Source of the DNA: Clostridium transplantifaecale
GTDB lineage: Bacteria > Bacillota > Clostridia > Lachnospirales > Lachnospiraceae
Direction: 5' to 3'
Assembly: GCF_900626075.1 (NCBI RefSeq)
Contig: NZ_UYZY01000002.1
Location: forward strand, 620,001 to 684,000
DNA length: 64,000 bases
This document shows positions 1-8,339 of the stretch, piece by piece (the first letter of the stretch is position 1; each line of letters begins with the position of its first letter). A program made the position numbers and the translations under genes. The notes under the pieces are model-generated. The model was not told where the DNA came from. It saw only the letters and a list, made by a program, of their open reading frames with translations, and searched no databases.

Positions 1-174
1 AAATGCGATCATCATAACGCCGATGGTTCCTCCCACTGTGATAAAAAGGCTGGGGATATCGCCGAATGCCTTTAAGTTCGTAAAAATGAACCTCATGGTA
101 TCCGAATCGAACATCATGCCGAATAATACAAATCCTACCGCCATTAATAAACCGAATATTGATAAAGCATCCAT
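1..174 (-). CDS. motA: Flagellar motor stator protein MotA (N-terminal part, cut by window edge)
   Basis: Only the first 58 codons lie in the window; the gene runs off the left end. The start ATG at 174-172 is preceded by an AGAAGGAAA ribosome binding site. The visible peptide begins MDALSIFGLLMAVGFVLFG, a hydrophobic first membrane segment, and continues with KAFGDIPSLFITVGGTIGVMM, the start of a second segment. This pattern fits the N-terminus of MotA, the proton-channel stator subunit that couples ion flow to flagellar rotation with MotB. It is the last visible gene of the flagellar operon, 44 bp downstream of flbD. The family call rests on the N-terminus and context only. Confidence 0.75.
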   Translation of the reverse strand, partial: MDALSIFGLLMAVGFVLFGMMFDSDTMRFIFTNLKAFGDIPSLFITVGGTIGVMMIAF

Positions 175-218
175 AATGTTGTTTCCTTCTCACTTAATCT
201 TTTTCTTATGTCCTCAAT

Positions 219-422
219 TTACTTCATTCTGTCCAGCAGTTCTCTGAATGTGTCTCTCTTAAATTCCACGACCTTATCAATTACCTGTTCTTTTTTCTCC
301 CGGACAAGCAGGTGCTTTCCGTTTGTCAGCAAGATCGTCGTGTCCGGATTCTCCGTGATAATCTCGATCAAATCGCTGTTGAGCACGAACTGTTCTCCGT
401 TCAGTTTTGTCAGTGTAATCAT
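219..422 (-). CDS. flbD: FlbD-family flagellar protein
   Basis: A 67-residue protein starting MITLTKLNGEQFVLNSDLIE with the family pattern of a short beta-strand region (NPDTTILLTNGKHLLV) followed by a charged helix. FlbD proteins are small, poorly understood and nearly always encoded between the hook gene and motA in Firmicute and spirochaete flagellar operons, which is the position here. AGGTGAGG precedes the ATG. The length matches the family (about 60-80 residues). The call is firm at family level; the function is unknown. Confidence 0.88.
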   Translation of the reverse strand: MITLTKLNGEQFVLNSDLIEIITENPDTTILLTNGKHLLVREKKEQVIDKVVEFKRDTFRELLDRMK

Positions 423-495
423 AACCTCACCTGTTTAACCTTTCTCTCTGCCTGTCCGGGTTATCTATACTCGTAATTCCTGTCTTACCCGCTCA

Positions 496-2211
496 CTATC
501 GCTTCAGGTTTACAAGCTCCTCAAGTACCTGGTCGGATACCGTGATTATACGGGAGTTGGCCTGGAATCCTCTCTGGGTGACAATCATATCCGAGAACTC
601 CGTTGAAATATCCACATTGGACATCTCAAGAGCCGAAGAGCGGAGGGAGCCTGAACCGCCGTTGCCGGGCTGGCAGGCTTTTGCCTCTCCAGAGTTGGAA
701 GAAGCGGTAAAATAGGAGTTACCTATCTGCTCCAGACCGTATGGGTTATCAAAGGTTACCAGATCGACACGGCCAATCTGGAGAATTCCAAGCTGTGGGT
801 GAGTAATCTGTACAATACCGTCGGAGAGAATTGCGATCGGGCAGTCCGACAGCGCCTGTGCTCCGCCCTCAGTTCCGCTTTTAAGCGTAAATGACTTATC
901 TCCAAGCCCCAGGTTCTTCGCCTGGTAGGAGGCGGTTGCCTTACCTTTCTCAGGATCCGCAGCAAATTCAATTGAATCGCTACCGGCATCGTCCGCCGCC
1001 TCATCCGGGCTTTTTCCACCATTGGCGCTCTTGAAAGCCGTTGAAATAGAGTCAAATCCTTTATGCGTCAGTTCAATGCTCTGTCCCGGTTTCTCCATAC
1101 TTCCTGCAGTAAGCACCTCTGTCAGCAGAACCGATTTCGGGCTTACGCTGTCCGATGAAATTTTCCCTGTGAATTTCCTAATGTCGGATCCGTCCGTAAT
1201 CTTTGCCGTAACCTCCCAGTATGCCAGCTCCGTCCCGTCGGCCTTATGGTAAACGGCGCTGTATTCTACATCGCCTTTTGCCGTAAACATCGGGCTGGTG
1301 CTGACGGTCTTTGGTTTCATTCCGCCAAAGATTTCTTTGTTATCCATAGTCATGGTACCGGGATTTATACCAAAATTTGCTTTTACTATCTCCTCACCGG
1401 TCAGAGACACGGCAAAGTTACCCATCTCCGGCTGTGAGGAAATAGTAAAGTTTCCTGCCGGATGGGTCTGGCCTCCGTTCGCTTCGGAGATCGCTTCGTT
1501 CATTTTATTTGAAAAATCATCCAGTGATGTGAATCGGGCAGTCGGATTGACACGGACTGTGATTGAATTGGATGTAAGTTCACTCGTATTGATCTTTATA
1601 TCGGATCCATCCGGAAGTGTATCATCTAACTGAAAGCGAAAAGTAACATTTGCCGCATCATTTGCATTTTCTGATGTGATGGTATATTCAACCTCGTTGA
1701 TTGTTTCCTTTGCTTCTGCTTTCGATGCAGAAAGACTTGGAACAGTGAGGTGAATCTTTTCACTGGCGGCCGCCTTACCCATTGGATTACCTGATACGCC
1801 GAGTACGGTGTATCCATTGCTGTCTACCAGATTATTTGTGCTTGGATCCACATAGAGCACGCCCGCCCTTGTATAAAACGTATTGCCAAATGCATCCTGA
1901 ACCTGGAAAAATCCTTCTCCCGTGATAGCAAGATCAAGGCCCCTGTCGGTACTCTGCAATGCGGAGCGTCCCATGTTCAGATCGATGCCTCCAAGCTGTA
2001 CACCGTATCCTACCTGGCTGGCATTCTTGCCGCCCGTATCATTATCGCCTCCGGTTGCACTCTGGAGTGTCTGGTAAAAAACATCCTGAAATCTGCCCCG
2101 GCCTGATTTAAAGCCAAAAGTATTTACGTTCGCAATATTGTTGCCGATTACATCCAGTTTGCTCTGGTGTGCTCTCATGCCCGATACTGCGGAATAAAGA
2201 GATCGTAACAT
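496..2211 (-). CDS. flgE: Flagellar hook protein FlgE
   Basis: FlgE polymerises into the flagellar hook, the flexible joint between basal body and filament. The predicted 571-residue protein starts MLRSLYSAVSGMRAHQSKL and contains IGNNIANVNTFGFK, the N-terminal rod/hook signature. It has an FQVQDAFGNTFYTRAG segment at about residue 110 and ends with NVDISTEFSDMIVTQRGFQA and a helical tail, the conserved C-terminal motif. The start at 2211 is chosen because AAAAGGAG lies just upstream; an in-frame ATG at 2265 would add 18 residues not expected in the family. The long middle region (roughly residues 150-450) is the variable surface part, which makes this protein longer than the E. coli one (about 400 residues). 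Confidence 0.95.
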   Translation of the reverse strand: MLRSLYSAVSGMRAHQSKLDVIGNNIANVNTFGFKSGRGRFQDVFYQTLQSATGGDNDTGGKNASQVGYGVQLGGIDLNMGRSALQSTDRGLDLAITGEGFFQVQDAFGNTFYTRAGVLYVDPSTNNLVDSNGYTVLGVSGNPMGKAAASEKIHLTVPSLSASKAEAKETINEVEYTITSENANDAANVTFRFQLDDTLPDGSDIKINTSELTSNSITVRVNPTARFTSLDDFSNKMNEAISEANGGQTHPAGNFTISSQPEMGNFAVSLTGEEIVKANFGINPGTMTMDNKEIFGGMKPKTVSTSPMFTAKGDVEYSAVYHKADGTELAYWEVTAKITDGSDIRKFTGKISSDSVSPKSVLLTEVLTAGSMEKPGQSIELTHKGFDSISTAFKSANGGKSPDEAADDAGSDSIEFAADPEKGKATASYQAKNLGLGDKSFTLKSGTEGGAQALSDCPIAILSDGIVQITHPQLGILQIGRVDLVTFDNPYGLEQIGNSYFTASSNSGEAKACQPGNGGSGSLRSSALEMSNVDISTEFSDMIVTQRGFQANSRIITVSDQVLEELVNLKR

Positions 2212-2284
2212 ATTAAATTCTCCTTTTCCGAACCGCCCCATCCGTCCGACATTCGGGATGGGCATTAGCTTCCAAAAGGACCAG

Positions 2285-2680
2285 CTATATCATAACGGTT
2301 CCATCAATATTCGTGAAGATCGCGCCTTTCAGGCTCTCATCACTGACAACGGTTACCACTTTGTTATTTTTCAGATTCACCACATAAGCGGTGGAATCGA
2401 CCAGAATCAAAGGTTCTTTAAGTCCCTTCTCCTCTGCCAGGCGCACCCCCTCATTGAGACGCTCCAGATTGGCGGACGATACATCCACATTTCTCTCCAT
2501 CACCCTGTTCACGGCGTGCTTCGAAAATGAGAGTTTGCTCTCCTCACTGATTTTCTGCTCCAGAATTTCCTTAAACGAAGTCTCCGGTTGTTCCTTGTGC
2601 TGTTCCTGTTTTTGAATCTCCCAGGGATTTCCGGTGCAGATAGGTGACTGTAATCGTTTGTTATATAAAAATGAATCCAT
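2285..2680 (-). CDS. Flagellar operon protein, TIGR02530 type
   Basis: A 131-residue protein between flgD and flgE. After a polar N-terminus (about residues 1-45) it has LSFSKHAVNRVMERNVDVSS, then an ERLNEGVRLAEEKG helix and LILVDSTAYVVNLKNNKVVTVV, ending SLKGAIFTNIDGTVMI. This is the layout I associate with the TIGR02530 'flagellar operon protein' family, found in clostridial and bacillar flagellar operons between the hook-cap and hook genes. Its role is not established; position suggests hook assembly. There are no membrane segments or signal peptide. Confidence 0.8.
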   Translation of the reverse strand: MDSFLYNKRLQSPICTGNPWEIQKQEQHKEQPETSFKEILEQKISEESKLSFSKHAVNRVMERNVDVSSANLERLNEGVRLAEEKGLKEPLILVDSTAYVVNLKNNKVVTVVSDESLKGAIFTNIDGTVMI

Positions 2681-2787
2681 ACAGTGCCTCCTTTCTCCTG
2701 ATATCTCTGTTTTAAGTTTCCTGTTTTTGCTTCCTTCCCCGTTATAATCGCGGGGCGCCTTTTTACTGCGCTGTGTAATACGTACCG

Positions 2788-3330
2788 TTACTCGCCGCTG
2801 TTATTCTTTTTGTCATTATCATCTTTGCCGCTGTTGTTTCCGTCGCTGTTTCCACTGTTGGAATTATCTGCTGGCGGGGTCTGGACTTCCATGATTTCAC
2901 TCATTTTATACGGTTTGTCGTTGACAAAAACCAGATACTCGTTGTCCACCAGGGAAATCTTGTTGACAATTCCCTTTGTCGTGTCCAGCTCACCGCTTAC
3001 CGTCATCTTTGAGGCAACCACGTATTTTCCCACCATCGATGTGATATAGGTGCTCTTGGAATTGTAGGCCATCTCTTCCATCTGCTGCATTGTCGTAAAC
3101 TGGGCAAGCTGTGTTACATACTGCGTATCATCCACAGGATTCATAAAATCCTGGTTTTTGAGCTGGGCTATCATAAGCTGCAGAAAATCGTCCACCGATA
3201 CCTGTTGATCCTCGGGATCCGCAAAGACTGCATCGATATTGTTTCCTGTCTGGTTCGTCTTATCGGTTCCGTTGTAAGTATAGTCGTTGACCTTGTTTGT
3301 AGGGGTCGTATAGTCTGTATTGACCGGCAT
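2788..3330 (-). CDS. flgD: Flagellar hook assembly/capping protein FlgD
   Basis: FlgD caps the growing hook and is needed for FlgE polymerisation. The 180-residue protein carries the N-terminal FlgD signature: VSVDDFLQLMIAQLKNQDFM followed by NPVDDTQYVTQLAQFTTMQQ (about residues 45-85). A short beta-rich part follows (KYVVASKMTVSGELDTTKG, LVFVNDKPYKMSEI), then a low-complexity tail rich in Asn, Ser, Gly, Asp and Lys. The start has AAAGGAGGAG upstream. It lacks the longer C-terminal tudor/Fn3 domain of enterobacterial FlgD, as is common in clostridia. It lies between fliK and the TIGR02530-type gene. Confidence 0.93.
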   Translation of the reverse strand: MPVNTDYTTPTNKVNDYTYNGTDKTNQTGNNIDAVFADPEDQQVSVDDFLQLMIAQLKNQDFMNPVDDTQYVTQLAQFTTMQQMEEMAYNSKSTYITSMVGKYVVASKMTVSGELDTTKGIVNKISLVDNEYLVFVNDKPYKMSEIMEVQTPPADNSNSGNSDGNNSGKDDNDKKNNSGE

Positions 3331-3351
3331 CTTTCTCCTCCTTTCCCTTTA

Positions 3352-4725
3352 TTAAATATAGGCGGAAAGCCGTCCATACTCTGCGTGAAGGTCAATGGTT
3401 CCCGTTAACCGGTCCTCCTCACCTTCCTCTTCTTCACCGTTTCCCGCAAAATGCCTGCGTGTATTCCCGGCTCCGTTTCCCTGCTGGTTTCTGAAAAATC
3501 CCTGTTCATAATTCATCATCTCCATGCCGCCCTGGCTGTTGTGATAAATCTCCTGAACTTCCGCATTCAGCGGCTGCAGTGACTCCTTCAGATGCATCAT
3601 CTCGCTGGAAAGCAGCTTCTGCGTATCCAGATTACTGACTCCGATACTTAAGGCTACCTTACCTCCCGACGATGTCATATGTACCAGGATTTCTCCCAGT
3701 CCCTCCGGTTTCAGACGGATGGTAAACTGGTTCAGCTGTTTGGACAGCCCCTCTTCAATTCCTGTCTTAAGCTGGTTTGTCAGCGGTGTCGCATCGGTAA
3801 CGCCCCTGTTGCTCATCACCGGCGCTGCGGTTCCTCCCGAAAGTTTAGCTCCAACCATACGCTCAAACGGTAGGAATGACTGCTGCTCCGCTTTTTTCTG
3901 AAGGTCTTCCAGTGTTACAGCTCCCTGTTTTTCTTCTGATTCACCGCTCTCCCGTACTTTTTCTCCTGGGGCCGCGTGATCCAGAGAAAACCACTTCGTA
4001 AATTCATTTCCTTCTTTGGTAGAATTTTCTGTCTGCCCTTCACTGTTTTCCGTCTGTGTTCCCGCCATAACCGCTTTTTCAAATATCGGCTGCGGTTCCT
4101 TTGAGACGGCTGTTTCTTTCAACTCCCGGTATCCGTTGTTTGCAGACGGCTGCTTAACGCGGTTTTCCAGTTCCGCCGGAAAGTTTTCTTTTCCATTTGC
4201 GGCTGCTGCTGTTATATCCGTTTGCTGTCCTTCCGTTGTACGGTTATCAGTCACATTTTGGAGAACTGCCTGCTGTCTTACATTTTCCAGAGCGCTGTTT
4301 TTAATCTCCTGGCTGCTGTCCGGAACCAGCCTGGATTTTTCCTCCGCATTACCGGAAATTATCTCCCCTGCCATTTGAAAATAACTGACTGCCGTTATTA
4401 TGGAATCCTGCTGAGGTTCCGTACCTTTTTCTGCCACATTGTTACTTTCATCCGGCTTTTCGGCCACCCTGTTTTCATCCTGGTTATTCCGGTTATCCAG
4501 ATTGGTCTGGCCGCTCAGCGACTCGGCTTCTCTCTGATCCTTTGGCGGTTCCTGTTTTTTTGTCTTTTCCGCCGTTTTCTCCGTCTTTTTTACGGGTTCA
4601 TCACCGCGGCTTTTGGACTGTTCCTTCAGGATTGATAAGAAGTCTCCCTGGCTTTCCTTTTCCGGTTTCCTGCCCGCCTTTGTTTCTCCTGTACGGACTG
4701 CCGCTTTCATGATCTGCACATTCAT
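3352..4725 (-). CDS. fliK: Flagellar hook-length control protein FliK
   Basis: A 457-residue protein that fits FliK, the secreted ruler that sets hook length and switches export specificity through FlhB. Residues 1 to about 320 are polar, low-complexity and rich in Glu, Lys, Gln and Asn. The C-terminal part holds the conserved core: LNQFTIRLKPEGLGEILVHM, then LSIGVSNLDTQKLLSSEMMH and LKESLQPLNAEVQEIYH. The 'L.P..LG...V' motif is diagnostic of the FliK C-terminal domain. The ATG at 4725 has AAAGGTGG upstream. Its position between fliJ and flgD is the standard one. Confidence 0.9.
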   Translation of the reverse strand: MNVQIMKAAVRTGETKAGRKPEKESQGDFLSILKEQSKSRGDEPVKKTEKTAEKTKKQEPPKDQREAESLSGQTNLDNRNNQDENRVAEKPDESNNVAEKGTEPQQDSIITAVSYFQMAGEIISGNAEEKSRLVPDSSQEIKNSALENVRQQAVLQNVTDNRTTEGQQTDITAAAANGKENFPAELENRVKQPSANNGYRELKETAVSKEPQPIFEKAVMAGTQTENSEGQTENSTKEGNEFTKWFSLDHAAPGEKVRESGESEEKQGAVTLEDLQKKAEQQSFLPFERMVGAKLSGGTAAPVMSNRGVTDATPLTNQLKTGIEEGLSKQLNQFTIRLKPEGLGEILVHMTSSGGKVALSIGVSNLDTQKLLSSEMMHLKESLQPLNAEVQEIYHNSQGGMEMMNYEQGFFRNQQGNGAGNTRRHFAGNGEEEEGEEDRLTGTIDLHAEYGRLSAYI

Positions 4726-4765
4726 AATCTCACCACCTTTCCCGGCAAATCAAAATTTAAATCAT

Positions 4766-5218
4766 TTATTTGGAAACGCCACGACGTGCAAAAGACTCTG
4801 AGACATGTTCGGAAATAAACTCCTCCTGTTCTTTCTGCTCACTGTGACGATATTCCTCCATTTGTTTTTCCTTCAGCTTTTCCAGCTTCTTTACCTCCCT
4901 GGACGCTTCAATTACTGCCTGCCGCTGCCTCTCAATCTCAGAGTTGCGGATCAAAATATGTTTTTTCAGTTCTTCCAGCTGCGTTTTACCACTTTTTATG
5001 ACAGCCGTAAAAACATTAATTTGATAAATGGTTGTTCCCTTTTGGATTTCACGGTTCATGTCCCCATGAATCTGATCCATCTGTTCCAGAATTACTCCCT
5101 GCCTTGCCTCCATTTCATCGCGCTCTGCAATCAGCCGTGCCATGGTTCCCTTTTCTTTTTCCAGTATCTGTTCCTGATAATTCAGCATTCTCGCAAGTGA
5201 AAACGAAAATTTCTTCAT
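4766..5218 (-). CDS. fliJ: Flagellar export chaperone FliJ
   Basis: A 150-residue, highly charged, all-helical protein predicted as a coiled coil along its length (MKKFSFSLARMLNYQEQILE, then repeated EKEKG, EREM-like and KKLEKLKEKQMEEYR segments). FliJ is the central stalk-like component of the export ATPase complex with FliI and FliH. The opening F.F.L..(L/M)L.Y.E pattern, the length near 147 residues and the location directly after fliI support the call. The intergenic gap is 25 bp with a GGGGAAAAAGG ribosome binding site. Confidence 0.9.
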   Translation of the reverse strand: MKKFSFSLARMLNYQEQILEKEKGTMARLIAERDEMEARQGVILEQMDQIHGDMNREIQKGTTIYQINVFTAVIKSGKTQLEELKKHILIRNSEIERQRQAVIEASREVKKLEKLKEKQMEEYRHSEQKEQEEFISEHVSESFARRGVSK

Positions 5219-5243
5219 ACCTTTTTCCCCGATTCATCAGAAT

Positions 5244-6548
5244 TTATTCGGTTAATTTAATCATTTTGAGTACCGTCTCGTCCATGTCAAAACTCTCGTC
5301 CGTTTTCTGCTGTAAAAATCCGTTGATTTGATCCATCTTTGCCAACGCCTCATCCAGATCCTTGTTACTTCCCTTTTTATAGGCGCCGATTGCCACGAGA
5401 TCCGCATTATTTTCGTATACGGATAACATTTTTCTTATCTTGTTGGCCGCCTCTTTCTGTTCCGGCAGCACAATCTCGTTCATCAGTCTGCTGATACTGT
5501 TCAGAACGTCTATAGCCGGATAATGATTTTTCGCGGCCACCTTTCTGGACAGAATAATATGTCCATCTATAATTCCACGGACCGTATCAGATATCGGTTC
5601 ATTGGTGTCGTCTCCTTCCACCAGAACCGTATATATTCCTGTAATTGAACCTTCCTTAAAGTTCCCCGACCGTTCCAGGAGCCTTGGTAACTCCGAATAG
5701 ATTGAAGGTGTATAACCTCTTGCCACCGGCGGCTCCCCCACACTCAGACCGATTTCCCTCTGAGCCATGGCAAATCTGGTAAGGGAGTCCATCATCAGAA
5801 GAACATCCATTCCCTGATCCTTAAAATACTCGGCAATTGCAGTGGCCGTCATCGGACATTTCGACCGCATCATGGCCGACTGGTTTGAAGTGGCCACAAC
5901 AAGAACAGAACGTTTTAATCCCTCTTCCCCCAGGTCGCGCTTTATAAATTCCACAACCTCACGGCTTCTCTCCCCGACCAGCGCAATGACGTTGACATCC
6001 GCCTTCACATTTTTAGCTATCATGCCCATCAGCGTACTTTTTCCCACGCCGCTGCCCGCAAAGATACCCATTCTCTGGCCCTTGCCGATGGTGAGAAGAC
6101 CATCAATAGCCTTGATTCCCATCTGGATGACGGTGTCAATCTGCGGACGTGACATGGGATTGGATTTCTGTCCGCTGATTTTATAGTATCTTCCCGATTT
6201 AATGTCCCCCAGGTCATCCATCGGATAACCAAGGGCATCTACGGTTCTTCCTATCAATTCATTACTCACCGCAATATTTAATTTGTGCCCCGTGTTTTTC
6301 ACGGCGCTGCCGTATCCTATGCCCTCTATCTCATCATATGGCATAAGCAGTACTTTATTTTCACGGAATCCGACTACTTCCGTGAAGACTTTCTTGGAAC
6401 TTCCGGGAATCTCTATGCTGCAGACATCACCTATGTTACATTCGGGTCCTATCGATTCTATGGTCGTTCCTACAATTTTATCAATTTTACCTAAATACTG
6501 GTACAGGCTGGTATTTCTCAGCTGGCTCTCCATCCGTTCTATATCCAT
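5244..6548 (-). CDS. fliI: Flagellum-specific ATPase FliI
   Basis: FliI is the ATPase of the flagellar type III export apparatus, homologous to F1-beta. The 434-residue protein has Walker A GIFAGSGVGKST (about 161-172), the Walker B region VLLMMDSLTRFAMAQREIG and the family motif GEPPVARGYTPSIYSELPRL. The start is placed at ATG 6548 (MDIERMESQL) because CCGGAGGAAG lies 7 nt upstream. An in-frame ATG at 6590 would add 14 residues, overlap fliH by 23 bp and has no comparable site. The gene is flanked by fliH and fliJ, as in other Firmicutes. Confidence 0.96.
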   Translation of the reverse strand: MDIERMESQLRNTSLYQYLGKIDKIVGTTIESIGPECNIGDVCSIEIPGSSKKVFTEVVGFRENKVLLMPYDEIEGIGYGSAVKNTGHKLNIAVSNELIGRTVDALGYPMDDLGDIKSGRYYKISGQKSNPMSRPQIDTVIQMGIKAIDGLLTIGKGQRMGIFAGSGVGKSTLMGMIAKNVKADVNVIALVGERSREVVEFIKRDLGEEGLKRSVLVVATSNQSAMMRSKCPMTATAIAEYFKDQGMDVLLMMDSLTRFAMAQREIGLSVGEPPVARGYTPSIYSELPRLLERSGNFKEGSITGIYTVLVEGDDTNEPISDTVRGIIDGHIILSRKVAAKNHYPAIDVLNSISRLMNEIVLPEQKEAANKIRKMLSVYENNADLVAIGAYKKGSNKDLDEALAKMDQINGFLQQKTDESFDMDETVLKMIKLTE

Positions 6549-6567
6549 AAACTTCCTCCGGTAACAG

Positions 6568-7329
6568 TCAGTTTTCTTCTCTGTATTCATCCAGAAACTT
6601 TTTCAGATTTTCCAGCTGTACGGAGATAGAGGCATCCACAATGCCCTCTTCTGTCTCTACTTTTACATCGCTGTATGGAATATCATCTTTTTTTATCTTA
6701 ATGTTTCTGCCGCTCTGTTCCCTGATGGGTTCCAGCTGCTGTTCCAATTCTTCAAACATTTTATAAGCGCGGTTCGAAAGATGGACCGTCAGGTCACTTT
6801 TACCCGCCTCTTCCCTGAGCACCGATTTGACAAGCTCTAAAAGCGCCTTCTCATCCTTTTCCAGTGTCTTTTTCAGGATTTTCTCCGTCATATTAAAGGC
6901 CAAATCCAGAATATCCCGGTTAAATTCATCAAACATATCCTTCTGGACCCGGTTCAGCCCGTCTATCTCCCGGTTAAGGATCTCCAGTCTTTCTTCTACA
7001 AATTTTTTTGATTCCCGGATCCCCTCTTCGTAGCCCTCTTTCCTGGCAGCCTCTTTCAGACGTTCTGCTTCCGTCTCGGCGGTATTTACGATTTTGTCCC
7101 TCTGGGCGTAAGCATCCTCTAATAATTTCGATGCCGATTGTTTTGCCTGGATTCTGGCATGTTCCAGAATCTGCTTTTTCTCTTTGGAGATCAGTTCATA
7201 CTTTTTACGGTACTCTTCCTCCCCGACAGAATCAGGTTCCTTTACCGGCTCCTCCACGTCGTTTACATGGTAAAGATTGACACGGAAATCTTCCAGCACT
7301 GCCTCATCTGATTTTATAATCTTAGACAA
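6568..7329 (-). CDS. fliH: Flagellar assembly protein FliH (TTG start)
   Basis: FliH is the peripheral-stalk-like regulator that binds FliI. The 253-residue protein has a long charged coiled coil (about residues 35-130), then NRDILDLAFNMTEKILKKTL and the C-terminal domain with VHLSNRAYKMFEELE and VKVETEEGIVDASISVQLE, as in FliH/HrpE proteins. Translation appears to begin at a TTG (7329-7327) overlapping the fliG stop by 8 bp, with AAAGGAT upstream inside fliG. No nearby in-frame ATG is better placed, so translational coupling to fliG is likely. Confidence 0.9.
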   Translation of the reverse strand: MSKIIKSDEAVLEDFRVNLYHVNDVEEPVKEPDSVGEEEYRKKYELISKEKKQILEHARIQAKQSASKLLEDAYAQRDKIVNTAETEAERLKEAARKEGYEEGIRESKKFVEERLEILNREIDGLNRVQKDMFDEFNRDILDLAFNMTEKILKKTLEKDEKALLELVKSVLREEAGKSDLTVHLSNRAYKMFEELEQQLEPIREQSGRNIKIKKDDIPYSDVKVETEEGIVDASISVQLENLKKFLDEYREEN

Positions 7330-8338
7330 TTATCTCATCCTTTCCATCCTTGGAAATTACGATCTCCCCATCCTCTTCCAGTCTTCTGATGGTGCCTACA
7401 ATCCGCTGCTGAGCCTCTTCCACATCACTCATCCTGATATTCCTCAGGTATTCCATATCCGTCTGGATACTCTCCCTCATACGGTTGGACATATTGGAGA
7501 ATATGGCGTTCGTCACTTCTTTATTAGCTACCTTAAGTGCAACGGCAAGATCCTTGGAATCGATATCCCTGATAAAACGCTGGATAGAAAGCGGATCCAG
7601 ATAAGCGATATCTTCAAATACGAACATCAGCTTTCTGACATTCTCGGCAAGCTGTGGATTCTTGATGTTCAGTTCGTCAAAGATATCCCGTTCCGTGCTT
7701 CTGTCCACGTGGTTCATCACGTCGGCTATGTAGTTGAGTCCGCCCACTTCCATGGCTTCTTCCGATTCGGAAGAGCCAATCTTCCGTCTCACCACGTCCT
7801 CCACAATCTTGACAGCCGTGGGATAGGCCCGATCCATGTTGGCCACCCTCTCCACCACGTCAATCTGTGTCTCCCTTGGAAGATTCACAATAATACGGGA
7901 CGCCTGTTCCGGTGTTGCATAGGAAAGTATCATAGCAAGTGTCTGAGGGTGTTCATTCTGGACAACGCTCATCAGACTCTTATAGTCTACCTTTCTGATA
8001 AAACCAAATGATTTGGTCTTCAGGGCCTTGGTCACCCGATCCATCAGGTTCCTGGCCTGCTGCTGCCCAAATGCCTTTTCAAGGACCTCTTTCGCATAGT
8101 CCTTGCCGCCCTCGGATATTACCTTCTGTGTGACGCAGCACTCATAGAATTCTTTCGAAATATCCTCTATTTCCGCCTCATTCAGTCTCGGAAGCCGGGC
8201 CAGTTCTATGGATATCTGTTCTATTTCCCCGTCATTCAGATACTTAAACACTTCGGAAGCCGTTTCCGCACCGATGATACTGATGACGGCCGCCGCCTTC
8301 TCCGCGGGGTTCATCATTGTTTTCTCTTCATCTGCCAT
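7322..8338 (-). CDS. fliG: Flagellar motor switch protein FliG
   Basis: FliG is the C-ring component that contacts the MotA/B stator and sets rotation direction with FliM/FliN. The 338-residue length is typical. Visible features: N-terminal AEKAAAVISIIGAETASEVF; the middle domain with EHPQTLAMILSYATPEQASRI (EHPQ motif); and the C-terminal torque domain with LNIKNPQLAENVRKLMFVFED and charged residues in IQRFIRDIDSKDLAVALK. GAAGGAGGC precedes the ATG, inside the end of fliF. It is coupled to fliF upstream (1-bp gap) and fliH downstream (overlap). Confidence 0.96.
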   Translation of the reverse strand: MADEEKTMMNPAEKAAAVISIIGAETASEVFKYLNDGEIEQISIELARLPRLNEAEIEDISKEFYECCVTQKVISEGGKDYAKEVLEKAFGQQQARNLMDRVTKALKTKSFGFIRKVDYKSLMSVVQNEHPQTLAMILSYATPEQASRIIVNLPRETQIDVVERVANMDRAYPTAVKIVEDVVRRKIGSSESEEAMEVGGLNYIADVMNHVDRSTERDIFDELNIKNPQLAENVRKLMFVFEDIAYLDPLSIQRFIRDIDSKDLAVALKVANKEVTNAIFSNMSNRMRESIQTDMEYLRNIRMSDVEEAQQRIVGTIRRLEEDGEIVISKDGKDEIIV

Positions 8339-8339
8339 A

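Noticed and set aside
2212..2265. Upstream start of flgE giving 18 extra residues
   Set aside because: The family N-terminus begins at MLRSLYSAV, and a good ribosome binding site lies directly before 2211.
2258..2530. 90-codon plus-strand frame opposite the TIGR02530-type gene
   Set aside because: It is a mirror of the minus-strand gene with no ribosome binding site; the minus-strand protein fits a known family.
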